Shown here piece after piece: positions 27,280 to 34,824 of a stretch of DNA of 64,000 nucleotides. A model generated the notes under the pieces. That model had not been told where the DNA came from. It worked only from the letters and a program-made list of their open reading frames with translations, and did no database searches. This DNA comes from Paludibacter sp. GTDB lineage: Bacteria > Bacteroidota > Bacteroidia > Bacteroidales > Paludibacteraceae. Position numbers and translations under genes: made by a program. How positions within the stretch are numbered: position 1 is the stretch's first letter; each line of letters opens with the position of its first letter. The stretch lies in the NCBI GenBank assembly GCA_028710895.1, contig JAQTTH010000013.1:1-64000 (forward strand). Reading direction: 5' to 3'.

Positions 27280-28038
27280 TTATGCAACAGTTATCGGCGC
27301 TTCGGTATGTACCTCTTTCCCTGCATTGCGGCGGGTGGTGCGGGCTTTGAGCTGCGTTTTATAATTCGTAATCAGTTCGTTCAATTCGTTAGCCGGAGTC
27401 TGATAGTCGAGGGTATCGTATTCGGTACTGAAAATCTCAAATGTATCGAAAAAGGCTGTCAGGGCTTTATCTGTTTCAGCACGAATGGCAGTGGCATCAA
27501 CTGTTTCAACAGCCGAATCTTCGTGCGTACGTTGTAAGTATAGCGTAGCAAATAGCGTGTTTATGTCGCGCAAATGCTCAATTAAAATAGTCAGATTTAA
27601 TGCTGCTACGGCAGCTTTCACATCGGCACTCGCATCATAATCGGCCAACAGTTTATTAAACTTGTCGGTGTTGTCGTTGTAATTCGATTCGCCGATATCC
27701 TTCCCGTGCTTATTCAAAAAGCGGGTGAGAACCTCCACGTGTGGAGCAACACTCAACGACAATCTTCCAAAGGTTTTTACCTGCTCGGCAATGCCTTTGA
27801 TAAGTGTTTTACGCTCAGTGTTCAAATCGGCCAACTGGTTACTAATGGCGTTGCCCAATTCCTGTGCTTTGATATTGGCCAGGTCGGGCATAAATGCCGT
27901 AAGCCGCTCAAACGCTTTTTTCAGGTGTAACACTTCGGGTTGATACTTCAAAAAAATGGCTACAATCTGGCTCACGAACATACAATACTCGTTATTCCTC
28001 AGATGAGTCAATTTCAAACGGAAAATTGTGACTTTCAT
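27280..28038 (-). CDS. DUF6261 family protein (copy B)
   Basis: 252 residues, mostly amphipathic helices, no signal peptide, recognised as DUF6261-like. The N-terminus IFRLKLTHLRNNEYCMF is typical of the family; the C-terminus has LDYQTPANELNELITNYKTQLKARTTRR. It is distantly related to copy A at 7565-8299. A minus-strand TACTTTTG box at 28083-28090 would give a leader of about 38 nt. The 5 x 41-bp GC-rich array at 28238-28461 lies upstream of that promoter. Function unknown; DNA binding is possible but only a conjecture from the array. Confidence 0.75.
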   Translation of the reverse strand: MKVTIFRLKLTHLRNNEYCMFVSQIVAIFLKYQPEVLHLKKAFERLTAFMPDLANIKAQELGNAISNQLADLNTERKTLIKGIAEQVKTFGRLSLSVAPHVEVLTRFLNKHGKDIGESNYNDNTDKFNKLLADYDASADVKAAVAALNLTILIEHLRDINTLFATLYLQRTHEDSAVETVDATAIRAETDKALTAFFDTFEIFSTEYDTLDYQTPANELNELITNYKTQLKARTTRRNAGKEVHTEAPITVA

Positions 28039-28237
28039 AAACTTGTAATGTTTTATGTGTTAGTAATCGAAAATGATTAACACAAAAGTATAAACAATAT
28101 TTGAGAAATTAATACAAAATGTATAATTATTTTTATCACAATAGTAATTTTATTTGCATAAATAGAACGTTGTTAAGCTAAAAGTCCGATAGATAAAGGC
28201 TTTTGGCTGATACGTAAACTCAAAATTTTTTTTCAGG

Positions 28238-28461
28238 AAAGTCTCCGCCCCGGCCGAAAAGGCAAAATTAGTTGGAAGGGAGCTTCCGTCCCGGCCGAAA
28301 ACGTGCTTTTGTTTCAAAGGGAGCTTTCGCCCCGGCCGATTACGTGCTTTGGTTTCATTTCTTGCTTCCGTCCCGGCCGATTGCATGCTTTTATTTGATT
28401 TCATGCTTTCGTCCCGGCCGAAAGGGCAAATGTTATAAAGTGGTGCAATCGGCCGGGGCGG
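28238..28461. repeat. Array B: five 41-bp GC-rich units plus one inverted unit
   Basis: The core CCCGGCCGA recurs with CGGCCGA starting at 28251, 28292, 28333, 28374 and 28415, an exact 41-bp period. A final inverted core (TCGGCCGGGGCGG, 28449-28461) closes the array. Flanks TTTCG before and CGAAA after the core make an imperfect palindrome; the spacers vary but keep GTGCTTT or GGCAAA motifs. The core is GC-rich in an AT-rich setting. Short frames here (for example 28150-28404) are repeat artefacts. Confidence 0.92.
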
Positions 28462-28467
28462 TGGGAT

Positions 28468-28502
28468 AAAAAAACGGCTGAACCTGTTGGGAGGTTCAGC
28501 CG
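28468..28502 (-). terminator. Terminator of the ATPase/TOPRIM operon
   Basis: An 11-bp perfect stem, CGGCTGAACCT (28475-28485) with AGGTTCAGCCG (28492-28502), loop of 6 nt, followed on the minus strand by seven T. Confidence 0.9.
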
Positions 28503-28544
28503 GGGGGGATCGTTTTTCTTACAAAATTATAGTGTGAATTTTAA

Positions 28545-29216
28545 TCAGTCAAGTAGATTTAGCGTTCTAAATGCTTCTTTGATATTGTTTTTAAAATCTT
28601 GATAAGAACTTAAAACTTCTAACTTTTCTAAATCCAAGGCTTGACCAATTGGTAAATATAATTCTGAAATTGTTAAGTCTTTTCTACGCTTTTTTGTATA
28701 TCCCTCTCTTGCAATGCGTATTGCAGTTTCGATACACTCTTTGGGATTTGCAATTACCTCTGGATGACGGTTAATTTGTAATTCATTGTCACTTTTTTCA
28801 GTTCCAATTTCTCGTTTTAATAATTCTTTGTCTGCTAACATCCAAGCTTCGGTTTCTTGAATAGGAATTACAGCAACAACTATTTTACAAAAATTATTCT
28901 CATCTTTTGTTGCTAAGACATCCATTGCTGGCTTAATTCTATTTCGATAAGTATCTTCAAGTTTTTTATTGTCAGCATCTGAATGTATACAGAGTATCAT
29001 CATACCAAAACTATTAAAGCCCAATGATGATGCTTCTAATACCTTTTCAATAAAAGTACTTCCAGATGAAGTTTTTATTTCTTCAATTTCAAAAATGTCA
29101 ATATCGGTATTGCATTCAAATCTTATATCATCAAAAGTACGTTCTATTACACTTTTTAGAAATAATTGGTCGGTAGACCCTTCTCTCATTAAGCCTATGA
29201 AAATCTGCCGTGCCAT
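28545..29216 (-). CDS. TOPRIM-like (DUF4276-type) protein, partner of an AAA ATPase
   Basis: 223 residues. The N-terminal strand IFIGLMREGSTDQLFLKSVIE carries an E-G motif at residues 12-13, and ILCIHSDADNK (about 75-84) carries the D-x-D motif; together these suggest a TOPRIM-type metal site as in OLD-family nucleases and DUF4276/DUF4435 proteins. IPIQETEAWMLAD is also characteristic of that group. The ATG follows the ATPase stop after one base (TGA-A-ATG), so the two are coupled. Function is likely nuclease or effector in a defence-like module; this is inference from fold and partner. Confidence 0.7.
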   Translation of the reverse strand: MARQIFIGLMREGSTDQLFLKSVIERTFDDIRFECNTDIDIFEIEEIKTSSGSTFIEKVLEASSLGFNSFGMMILCIHSDADNKKLEDTYRNRIKPAMDVLATKDENNFCKIVVAVIPIQETEAWMLADKELLKREIGTEKSDNELQINRHPEVIANPKECIETAIRIAREGYTKKRRKDLTISELYLPIGQALDLEKLEVLSSYQDFKNNIKEAFRTLNLLD

Positions 29217-29217
29217 T

Positions 29218-30642
29218 TCATTTAAATTTATCGATTAATGTGTCAAAATCAGCTGTCTCTAAGTAATCTTTGACTTTTGCCTTTGCATATTTTCTCTTGT
29301 TTTCGAGTTCTTGTTCTGTAAATATACCACCAATTGTATCTTTCTCTTGATATCCAGAAAAAGGGTTGTCCATTGTTGTTACACTTAATTTTTGTTTTAT
29401 ACTATTTATTGTAGTCAATCTATTGACCATTTGTGATAAATGTATACTTACATTATTATCATTCATATATAATTCAAGAATATTTCCTACAAGTATTGGT
29501 GAGTGAGTATTTACAATTACCTGACGTAATGGAATGTCCAAGTCACTAAAATCTGTACATAAGTCTTTTAGTAGTTGTGCCATTGCTCCAATCCTAAATG
29601 GATGAATTCCATTTTCGGGTTCTTCAAAGCACAATAAGCCAGTATGCTTATTGTCATACTCTAGAATACACAGTGTTAATATTCTTAATGTTCCCTCAGA
29701 CAAAACTCTTGAGGAATATTCTTTTTTGTCCTTATCTTTAAGTTTGATTAAATATTGTTTATTTTCGGTATCGTCAATAACATCAACTTCTATGAAATTA
29801 GGCAAGAAAGTTTGCAATTTTCTAGATATTTCAACTAATGAGTAAAGATCTTCCTGTTTAATCCTATTTAAAACTGCTGCAAGGTTTTTTCCACTTTGAC
29901 TTAAAACATCTTCACCTGTATTTTTACTCGTTGGGTGTCTCAAATCTTCAGGGTTAAGTTCAAGAAATTTCCAGCTACGCATTTCTTCTCTGGCAGCCAA
30001 TACATGAGGAAAGTCTATAGTATCAAAACTACTCAATACAGTCCTAGTTGCATTTTTCAACGGGAAACGTCTTTTATTCCCTGTAGTTCCATCTTGGGGA
30101 ACTTGCACAGTTGGTATACCATTTTCCTCTTCAGTCTGAATATAAGGAATGCCTCTTTTTCCTGTTACTACTTTGGGTCTCCAATTTTCAATGTTATTTT
30201 TAGTTATTAATCTAATCCATTTATCTTCTTGATGTCTTAGATTCTCTAAACGTTCATAGGCAACTTCCAAATCTTCTATTCCAGTTGGATTTGTAAATCT
30301 TCTAATTTTAAGTTCATAGCGTAATCGAGTATATTTCAATGTAGCTTCATTACCCCATGCATCTTTAACCTTATAATTGACCAACATTTCTACAGCAAAA
30401 TCAATTTCTGAGGCATAAACATTTTCACCGTACAATGTGAATAGTTCCAAAAATTCCCCACGCTGTTCTTTGAAAGCCTTTTTAAGATTATCTGTGTCAG
30501 CCAAACGGCTTAATAACTTCAATGCATCAAATAAATTACTCTTACCCGATGCATTAGTTCCAGCAATCACAGTAAAAGGAGTAAATGCCATTTCAAAATC
30601 ATGAAATGATTTAAAACCATTTATTTTGATATAAGTAATCAT
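29218..30642 (-). CDS. AAA family ATPase (SMC/OLD-like)
   Basis: 474 residues beginning MITYIKINGFKSFHDFEMAF, as in RecF/SMC-like ATPases. Walker A GTNASGKS is at residues 28-35. The signature SEGTLRILTLCILEY, Walker B LLCFEEPENGIHP (about 335-348) and the switch NTHSPILVG are all intact, so it should hydrolyse ATP. The middle carries about 200 residues of helical and strand insert. It forms a two-gene operon with the TOPRIM-like gene that follows. Similar ATPase plus TOPRIM pairs (PARIS, OLD/Gabija-like) defend against phage. AT-rich codon use differs from the flanking core genes. Confidence 0.78.
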   Translation of the reverse strand: MITYIKINGFKSFHDFEMAFTPFTVIAGTNASGKSNLFDALKLLSRLADTDNLKKAFKEQRGEFLELFTLYGENVYASEIDFAVEMLVNYKVKDAWGNEATLKYTRLRYELKIRRFTNPTGIEDLEVAYERLENLRHQEDKWIRLITKNNIENWRPKVVTGKRGIPYIQTEEENGIPTVQVPQDGTTGNKRRFPLKNATRTVLSSFDTIDFPHVLAAREEMRSWKFLELNPEDLRHPTSKNTGEDVLSQSGKNLAAVLNRIKQEDLYSLVEISRKLQTFLPNFIEVDVIDDTENKQYLIKLKDKDKKEYSSRVLSEGTLRILTLCILEYDNKHTGLLCFEEPENGIHPFRIGAMAQLLKDLCTDFSDLDIPLRQVIVNTHSPILVGNILELYMNDNNVSIHLSQMVNRLTTINSIKQKLSVTTMDNPFSGYQEKDTIGGIFTEQELENKRKYAKAKVKDYLETADFDTLIDKFK

Positions 30643-30790
30643 AATTGTTTTGCTTTTTGTATGTTTGAGAAAGAATAGAGCTTTGATTATTTAAATAATT
30701 ATTATTTACAAAGATATGTATTTTATTTATCATTGAAAAACCAAATAGTTTTCGACAGATACAATATATCCAATTATCATGAATTATTTT

Positions 30791-30798
30791 TACATTTG
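30791..30798 (+). promoter_or_regulatory. -7 box of the transposase gene
   Basis: TACATTTG matches TAnnTTTG and lies 25 bp before the transposase start codon. No clear -33 element. Confidence 0.4.
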
Positions 30799-30822
30799 TA
30801 GCATTAATTAATCGGCTACACT

Positions 30823-31605
30823 ATGGCAGATAAATTTCAAAACAAATATAGGATTCATTCGGCACGTTGGCAGTCGTGGGATTACAGCAGTGAGGGGTTG
30901 TATTTTATTACAATCAACACCGTACAACATTGTTGTTTGTTTGGCAACATTGTGGATAAGGAAATGCATTTATCGGCATATGGCCGGATTGTAGCCGACG
31001 AATGGGACAAATCATTCGCAATCAGACAGGAATTATTTTGCGATGCATTCGTCATTATGCCCAATCATATCCATGCCATTTTACGCATCCAATTTCCCCC
31101 AACCATTGTAGAGCCGCACGGCCGTGCGGCTCTACGGGATACCTACGCCGATGTCAATACCTACGCCAATACCAATACCGATGTCAATACCGATGCCAAT
31201 GCAAACGTTGGGGTAGTTGAACGTTCCAATATTTCTGCAATCATTGTAGAGCCGCACGGCCGTGCGGCTGAAAACGATGGTGTGAATTCGTATTCAGAAC
31301 CGCACGGCCGTGCGGCTGAAAATGATGGTGTGAATTCGTATTCAGAGCCGCACAGTCGTGCGGCTCTACGAGGGGTTGATAATGGAATTGCATATCGCGA
31401 ACCAAAATCGATATCGTCGTTTGTTGCGGGGTTTAAATCGGCAGTCACGGCGCGAATCAATCAATTGCGAAACACGAAAGGACAAGCTGTGTGGCAGTCG
31501 CGCTTTCACGATCATGTTATTCGGGATTTTGAAGAATGTCGGCGTATTGGTGCATACATTGATTCGAATATCGAAAACTGGAAGGATGATCGCTATTATC
31601 AGTGA
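30823..31605 (+). CDS. REP-associated tyrosine transposase (Y1/HUH type) with palindromic insert
   Basis: 260 residues of the IS200-like RAYT family. The metal-binding His pair is in MPNHIHAIL (about residues 78-86). The C-terminal helix GAYIDSNIENW holds the likely catalytic Tyr (about 245), and VWQSRFHDHVIRD precedes it. Between about residues 92 and 190 is a long insert not needed for the fold. It contains four EPHGRAA-type peptides encoded by palindromes, a 16-residue unit repeated in tandem, and an Asn/Thr/Asp/Ala-rich stretch. Start at ATG 30823. RAYTs act on REP palindromes elsewhere in the genome; the frame is open, so it may be active. Confidence 0.85.
   Translation: MADKFQNKYRIHSARWQSWDYSSEGLYFITINTVQHCCLFGNIVDKEMHLSAYGRIVADEWDKSFAIRQELFCDAFVIMPNHIHAILRIQFPPTIVEPHGRAALRDTYADVNTYANTNTDVNTDANANVGVVERSNISAIIVEPHGRAAENDGVNSYSEPHGRAAENDGVNSYSEPHSRAALRGVDNGIAYREPKSISSFVAGFKSAVTARINQLRNTKGQAVWQSRFHDHVIRDFEECRRIGAYIDSNIENWKDDRYYQ
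31108..31369. repeat. REP-like palindromes within the transposase frame
   Basis: Copy 1 (31108-31135) is a perfect 28-bp palindrome with half-site GTAGAGCCGCACGG. Copies 2, 3 and 4 start near 31246, 31297 and 31345. Copies 2-4 are spaced 48 bp apart, a multiple of three, so each encodes EPHGRAA or EPHSRAA in frame. Copy 4 has two changes in the centre. The sequence 31140-31205 between copies 1 and 2 is built from short GATGTCAATACC-like repeats. Confidence 0.9.
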
Positions 31606-31656
31606 ATTTCTTATTTGTAGGTATTCTAAAGCATTTATTTCATTTTAGCTTATACA

Positions 31657-31700
31657 AAAACAGCCAATCGCATTTCTGCAATTGGCTGTTCTTATTTTTT
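31657..31700. terminator. Bidirectional terminator between the transposase and lrgB
   Basis: Stem AACAGCCAAT (31659-31668) with ATTGGCTGTT (31681-31690), loop of 12 nt, A-run before and T-rich sequence after. It suits minus-strand lrgB, which ends 20 bp away, and can also stop the transposase transcript. Confidence 0.85.
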
Positions 31701-31720
31701 CAAATCTATTTCTGTATGTA

Positions 31721-32431
31721 CTAAAACAACCTCTCAGCAAATGGTATCAGCAATGCCGTCATTATTCCCATAATGCCAATTGCCAGTCCGCTAATAGCCC
31801 CTTCGAGCGCACCCATTTCCATGGCGCGGGCTGTGCCGAGGGCATGCGAAGATGAGCCCATGGCCAGACCCTTGGCAATGCTGCTTTTAATGCCGATACG
31901 GCGAAGGATAATGGGACCAACCAATCCGCCAAAGATACCGCAGATAACAACAAAGGCTGCTGCGAGGGCAGGAGCACCGCCGTCTTTTTCGGCCAGACTG
32001 ATGGCGATGGGGGTTGTAACCGATTTGGTGGAAAGGGAAGCTACTAGTATTTTGTCGGCACCAAAAGCCCTGGCAATAAGCACAACGCTCAGAATCCCAA
32101 CAACACTTCCGACAAAAACGGCAGTGAGGATTGAAATGACATTGCCTTTTATGTTCTCAATTTGCTCGTAAAGCACATAACCCAATGCCACTACACTGGG
32201 GCCGAGCATAAAGTTGAGTATGCTTGTTTTCTCGTAAAACGTGTGATAATCGATGCCCGTAAAATTCAGAAAAGGAATAATGATCAGCATGGCAATGAGC
32301 AGGGGCTGTATCAGGCTAATTTTGGTGCGTTTGTAGAGGTAAACACCCAGCAGGAAAGTACCCATTACCAGAGCCAGCAAAAAGACTTCGGTAGTAATAA
32401 GTGGTCGGATTTGGTCCAGTAGATTATTCAT
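31721..32431 (-). CDS. lrgB: LrgB/CidB family membrane protein
   Basis: About 236 residues with many hydrophobic helices and the family's conserved region (LSTKSVTTPIAISLAEKDGG). LrgB works with LrgA in a holin/antiholin-like or metabolite (pyruvate/glycolate) transport system of the inner membrane. Start at ATG 32431 (MNNLLDQ), which overlaps the end of lrgA by 8 bp; the longer frame begins inside lrgA. Translational coupling with lrgA follows from that overlap. Confidence 0.88.
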   Translation of the reverse strand: MNNLLDQIRPLITTEVFLLALVMGTFLLGVYLYKRTKISLIQPLLIAMLIIIPFLNFTGIDYHTFYEKTSILNFMLGPSVVALGYVLYEQIENIKGNVISILTAVFVGSVVGILSVVLIARAFGADKILVASLSTKSVTTPIAISLAEKDGGAPALAAAFVVICGIFGGLVGPIILRRIGIKSSIAKGLAMGSSSHALGTARAMEMGALEGAISGLAIGIMGIMTALLIPFAERLF

Positions 32432-32786
32432 GATTGGTTTCTCCTTTCTTCCGGCGTTTTTCAAATCGTTCCTGTACGAGTGCCACCGTTACAAGGGTCA
32501 GAACTGTACTTATGGCAATGGCAAAGACGATGGCGATTAATGAATTAGATAACAAATCGCCGTAGGCCATTAACCCAACGGCTGCCGGCACAAAGAACAC
32601 GGCCATGTTTTTGGTAATAACAGTAGCTGCATCTTTTACGTATTCGGGTTTGAGAATTTTGAAGAACAGACTCAGAAACAACAGAATCATGCCCAGCACG
32701 CTTCCGGGAATGAAACCGTGCATAAGTAAACTGAGCATCTGACCCAGAAAATAGAAGAGCAATATGAAAAATGAGCCTTTTATCAT
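32424..32786 (-). CDS. lrgA: LrgA/CidA family membrane protein
   Basis: 120 residues, four hydrophobic helices, with the family phrase FIPGSVLGMILLFLSLF and ENK-like charged tail (RFEKRRKKGETNHE). Partner of LrgB. Neither cell lysis nor metabolite transport is settled for Bacteroidota members. First gene of the pair; the porin terminator (32803-32835) lies just upstream. Confidence 0.85.
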   Translation of the reverse strand: MIKGSFFILLFYFLGQMLSLLMHGFIPGSVLGMILLFLSLFFKILKPEYVKDAATVITKNMAVFFVPAAVGLMAYGDLLSNSLIAIVFAIAISTVLTLVTVALVQERFEKRRKKGETNHE

Positions 32787-32802
32787 GAACCTATTTGAAA
32801 AA

Positions 32803-32836
32803 ACAGAAGGCAGGCTTTGTCTACCTGCCTTCTTTG
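32803..32836 (-). terminator. Terminator of the porin-like gene
   Basis: Stem AGAAGGCAGG (32805-32814) with CCTGCCTTCT (32824-32833), loop of 9 nt, then a T-run on the minus strand, just after the porin stop at 32842. Confidence 0.82.
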
Positions 32837-32841
32837 TATAA

Positions 32842-34122
32842 TTAGAAAATATAGCTTACTGAAGCTAATATGCGGTTATTGCTAACTGTGTACCAACTAT
32901 CAGGAATTCCATCAGCTTTCAATTTGCCATAATCTGCTGTGTCGAAATTATACTCCACAGCGAATTTCAGATTTGGCAGGTTATAACTAACATGTGGCGC
33001 AATACGATACAATACATCCAACACCTGTTGGTTCAGATAAGTTGCATCTGTTTTCTTTAATGCGGGATTTAAAGTAGCGTCATCGTAGAACCCGTAACCG
33101 TAGGTTGTGAATTTTTTAGCTTTATTTACGGCAAGATTCTCGCTGGCTCCCAGATTTTGCGATACGCCCAGCAACAATCCAACCTGAAATTTAGTACCAT
33201 AAACGATATTAAACCAACCGTTCATGTTTTTGAAGTTCGTGTACGAAAGTACTGTTGTAGAGTCTTTAGCGTATTCGCTTACACCATAACCACCCAACAT
33301 AAGCTGATCGCTCAGGTTTTCGCCGTACGTAAGTTTTGCTTTTACCTGCAATTTATTTTTCACATATTGTGCATAAGCTGTTGCGCTTAACGACGATATG
33401 GTTGCCGGGTTCATTGCATCGGGTTTCAATGTTTTGAAATCGACACCTGCACCGGTTGTCCAGTGTGTGGTTTTGTTTTCCAAACCAACAAATAAATCAG
33501 GAGCAATTGCATTCTTCAGGTAGCAATTGCTTGTTCCTGAAGGTCCCTGCGAAGCATATTGCATTTCGTACAATGCTGCTGCGGTAACCGATAATGAATT
33601 TGTAAGGGTTTGTTTTAACCGAAGTTGCGGACTGCGGTTGAATGACTGAAAAGGCGCACCACCATTGGATGAAGGAGTTGAAGGAGCTACATTTCCAAAC
33701 AAGGGATGCCATGTTTGACCAAGCAGCAATTCTGTTTTATCCCAGTTTAGTTTGGCATAGGCCTGACGAATACGGAAAACATAGAAGTTCGCTCCAAAAC
33801 CGGCAAAGTCAGCCTCAATTTTGCCCGAAGATTTTGCTCCTAGAATGGGAGTACCGCTAATGTCTATGCCCAGGCGGGAGTTTACACTCAGCAACTCAGC
33901 CTGTCCTGTAGCGTTTATATCCTGTCCGGCTGCATTAGGAGATACAGGTTTTGGAAACAGCATGATAGCACCATCTACCAGTTCGACGTTTTGACGCGAA
34001 TTGTAAAAGAACTCGTTACCAACGTAACCGTAGAATTTCAAAGAAGTAGTGGTTGGCTCAACAGCCGATAGAGAAATTGATAAAGAAAGAAGTAAAAGTG
34101 TTAGTGAATTTTTAAAAGTCAT
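32842..34122 (-). CDS. Outer-membrane porin, DcaP-like
   Basis: 426 residues with a signal peptide (cut near LSAVEP). The body is long beta-barrel sequence with the DcaP-like features SLKFYGYVGNEFFYNSRQ, RIRQAYAKLNWDKTELLLGQTWHPLFG, and a final strand RILASVSYIF ending in Phe as usual for barrel proteins. It is likely a substrate channel for small organic molecules; the substrate is unknown. It is monocistronic: mntP lies 28 bp upstream on the same strand but separate transcription is not proven. Confidence 0.72.
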   Translation of the reverse strand: MTFKNSLTLLLLSLSISLSAVEPTTTSLKFYGYVGNEFFYNSRQNVELVDGAIMLFPKPVSPNAAGQDINATGQAELLSVNSRLGIDISGTPILGAKSSGKIEADFAGFGANFYVFRIRQAYAKLNWDKTELLLGQTWHPLFGNVAPSTPSSNGGAPFQSFNRSPQLRLKQTLTNSLSVTAAALYEMQYASQGPSGTSNCYLKNAIAPDLFVGLENKTTHWTTGAGVDFKTLKPDAMNPATISSLSATAYAQYVKNKLQVKAKLTYGENLSDQLMLGGYGVSEYAKDSTTVLSYTNFKNMNGWFNIVYGTKFQVGLLLGVSQNLGASENLAVNKAKKFTTYGYGFYDDATLNPALKKTDATYLNQQVLDVLYRIAPHVSYNLPNLKFAVEYNFDTADYGKLKADGIPDSWYTVSNNRILASVSYIF

Positions 34123-34149
34123 TTTAATTTATAATTTGTTGATTAGTAT

Positions 34150-34713
34150 TTAACTAATAAGGTGTTCGATAAGGATTTTGAGTCCGATACCGATTAATAT
34201 AATCCCGCCTATAGCCTCCACTTTCACGTGGAAACGTTTGCCGAAGTGAATGCCTATATACATTCCGATAAATGTAAAAAAGAAACTTATCAAACCGATT
34301 ATTGTAATGGCTATCCAGATTACTCCGGCGTAAGGAACAAATACAATTCCGGTAGCAAATGCATCGATGCTTGTGGCTAAAGCCAGGGGCAGGAGCGAGG
34401 CCCATTTAAACGGATTGGGTGTTGCACAATCAGGATCATGTGGTTGAAAGCCTTCGTAAAGCATTTTCCCGCCTATGGCAGCCAGTAACCCAAATGCCAC
34501 CCAGTGATCAAAACTTTGCATCTGATTAGCAAAGCTTGCACCAGCCAGATAGCCCAATAGTGGCATCACAGCCTGAAATACTCCGAAAAGCACTGCCATG
34601 CGAAGCGTATGCCAAAAGAAAAATTTCTTCGCGCAAATTCCCTTGCTGATGGAGACGGCAAAGCAATCCATTGCCAAACCAATACCAATAATGATGATTG
34701 AAACTTTATCCAT
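34150..34713 (-). CDS. mntP: MntP family manganese exporter
   Basis: About 187 residues with six membrane helices in two similar halves. The first half has GLAMDCFAVSISKG and the second LATSIDAFATGIVF, the paired D-A-F motifs of MntP. It exports Mn(II) from the cytosol in characterised members. Start chosen at ATG 34713 (MDKVSIIIIG); the 24-residue upstream extension is hydrophobic but lies in AT-rich spacer. No Mn riboswitch recognised in the short leader. Confidence 0.87.
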   Translation of the reverse strand: MDKVSIIIIGIGLAMDCFAVSISKGICAKKFFFWHTLRMAVLFGVFQAVMPLLGYLAGASFANQMQSFDHWVAFGLLAAIGGKMLYEGFQPHDPDCATPNPFKWASLLPLALATSIDAFATGIVFVPYAGVIWIAITIIGLISFFFTFIGMYIGIHFGKRFHVKVEAIGGIILIGIGLKILIEHLIS

Positions 34714-34728
34714 TTTTTGGAGTAAAAA

Positions 34729-34808
34729 GTAAGGAGTAAGAGGTAAGAAAAAAAGAAAAAGGTAAGGAATAAAATGATATAGCAAATTGCTTACCTTTTA
34801 CTCCTTAC
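34729..34808. repeat. Inverted repeat between mntP and tkt
   Basis: GTAAGGAGTAAGAGGTAAG (34729-34747) is complementary to 34790-34808 at 18 of 19 positions, with a 42-nt loop. GAGTAAG-type purine repeats such as these recur between Bacteroidota genes. It could end the tkt transcript weakly. Confidence 0.6.
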
Positions 34809-34824
34809 CTCTAATTTCTATTTT

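Noticed and set aside
28150-28469. Short proteins on both strands with PGRK-type repeats
   Set aside because: They arise from the 41-bp repeats read in different frames (41 is not a multiple of three). No start context, no homology.
31161-31460. Minus-strand frame within the transposase gene
   Set aside because: The palindromes are self-complementary, so both strands look open; the transposase motifs lie on the plus strand only.
27280-31700. Complete integrative element or prophage
   Set aside because: No integrase, att repeats, tRNA target or phage structural genes; only a transposase, a repeat array and a two-gene module.
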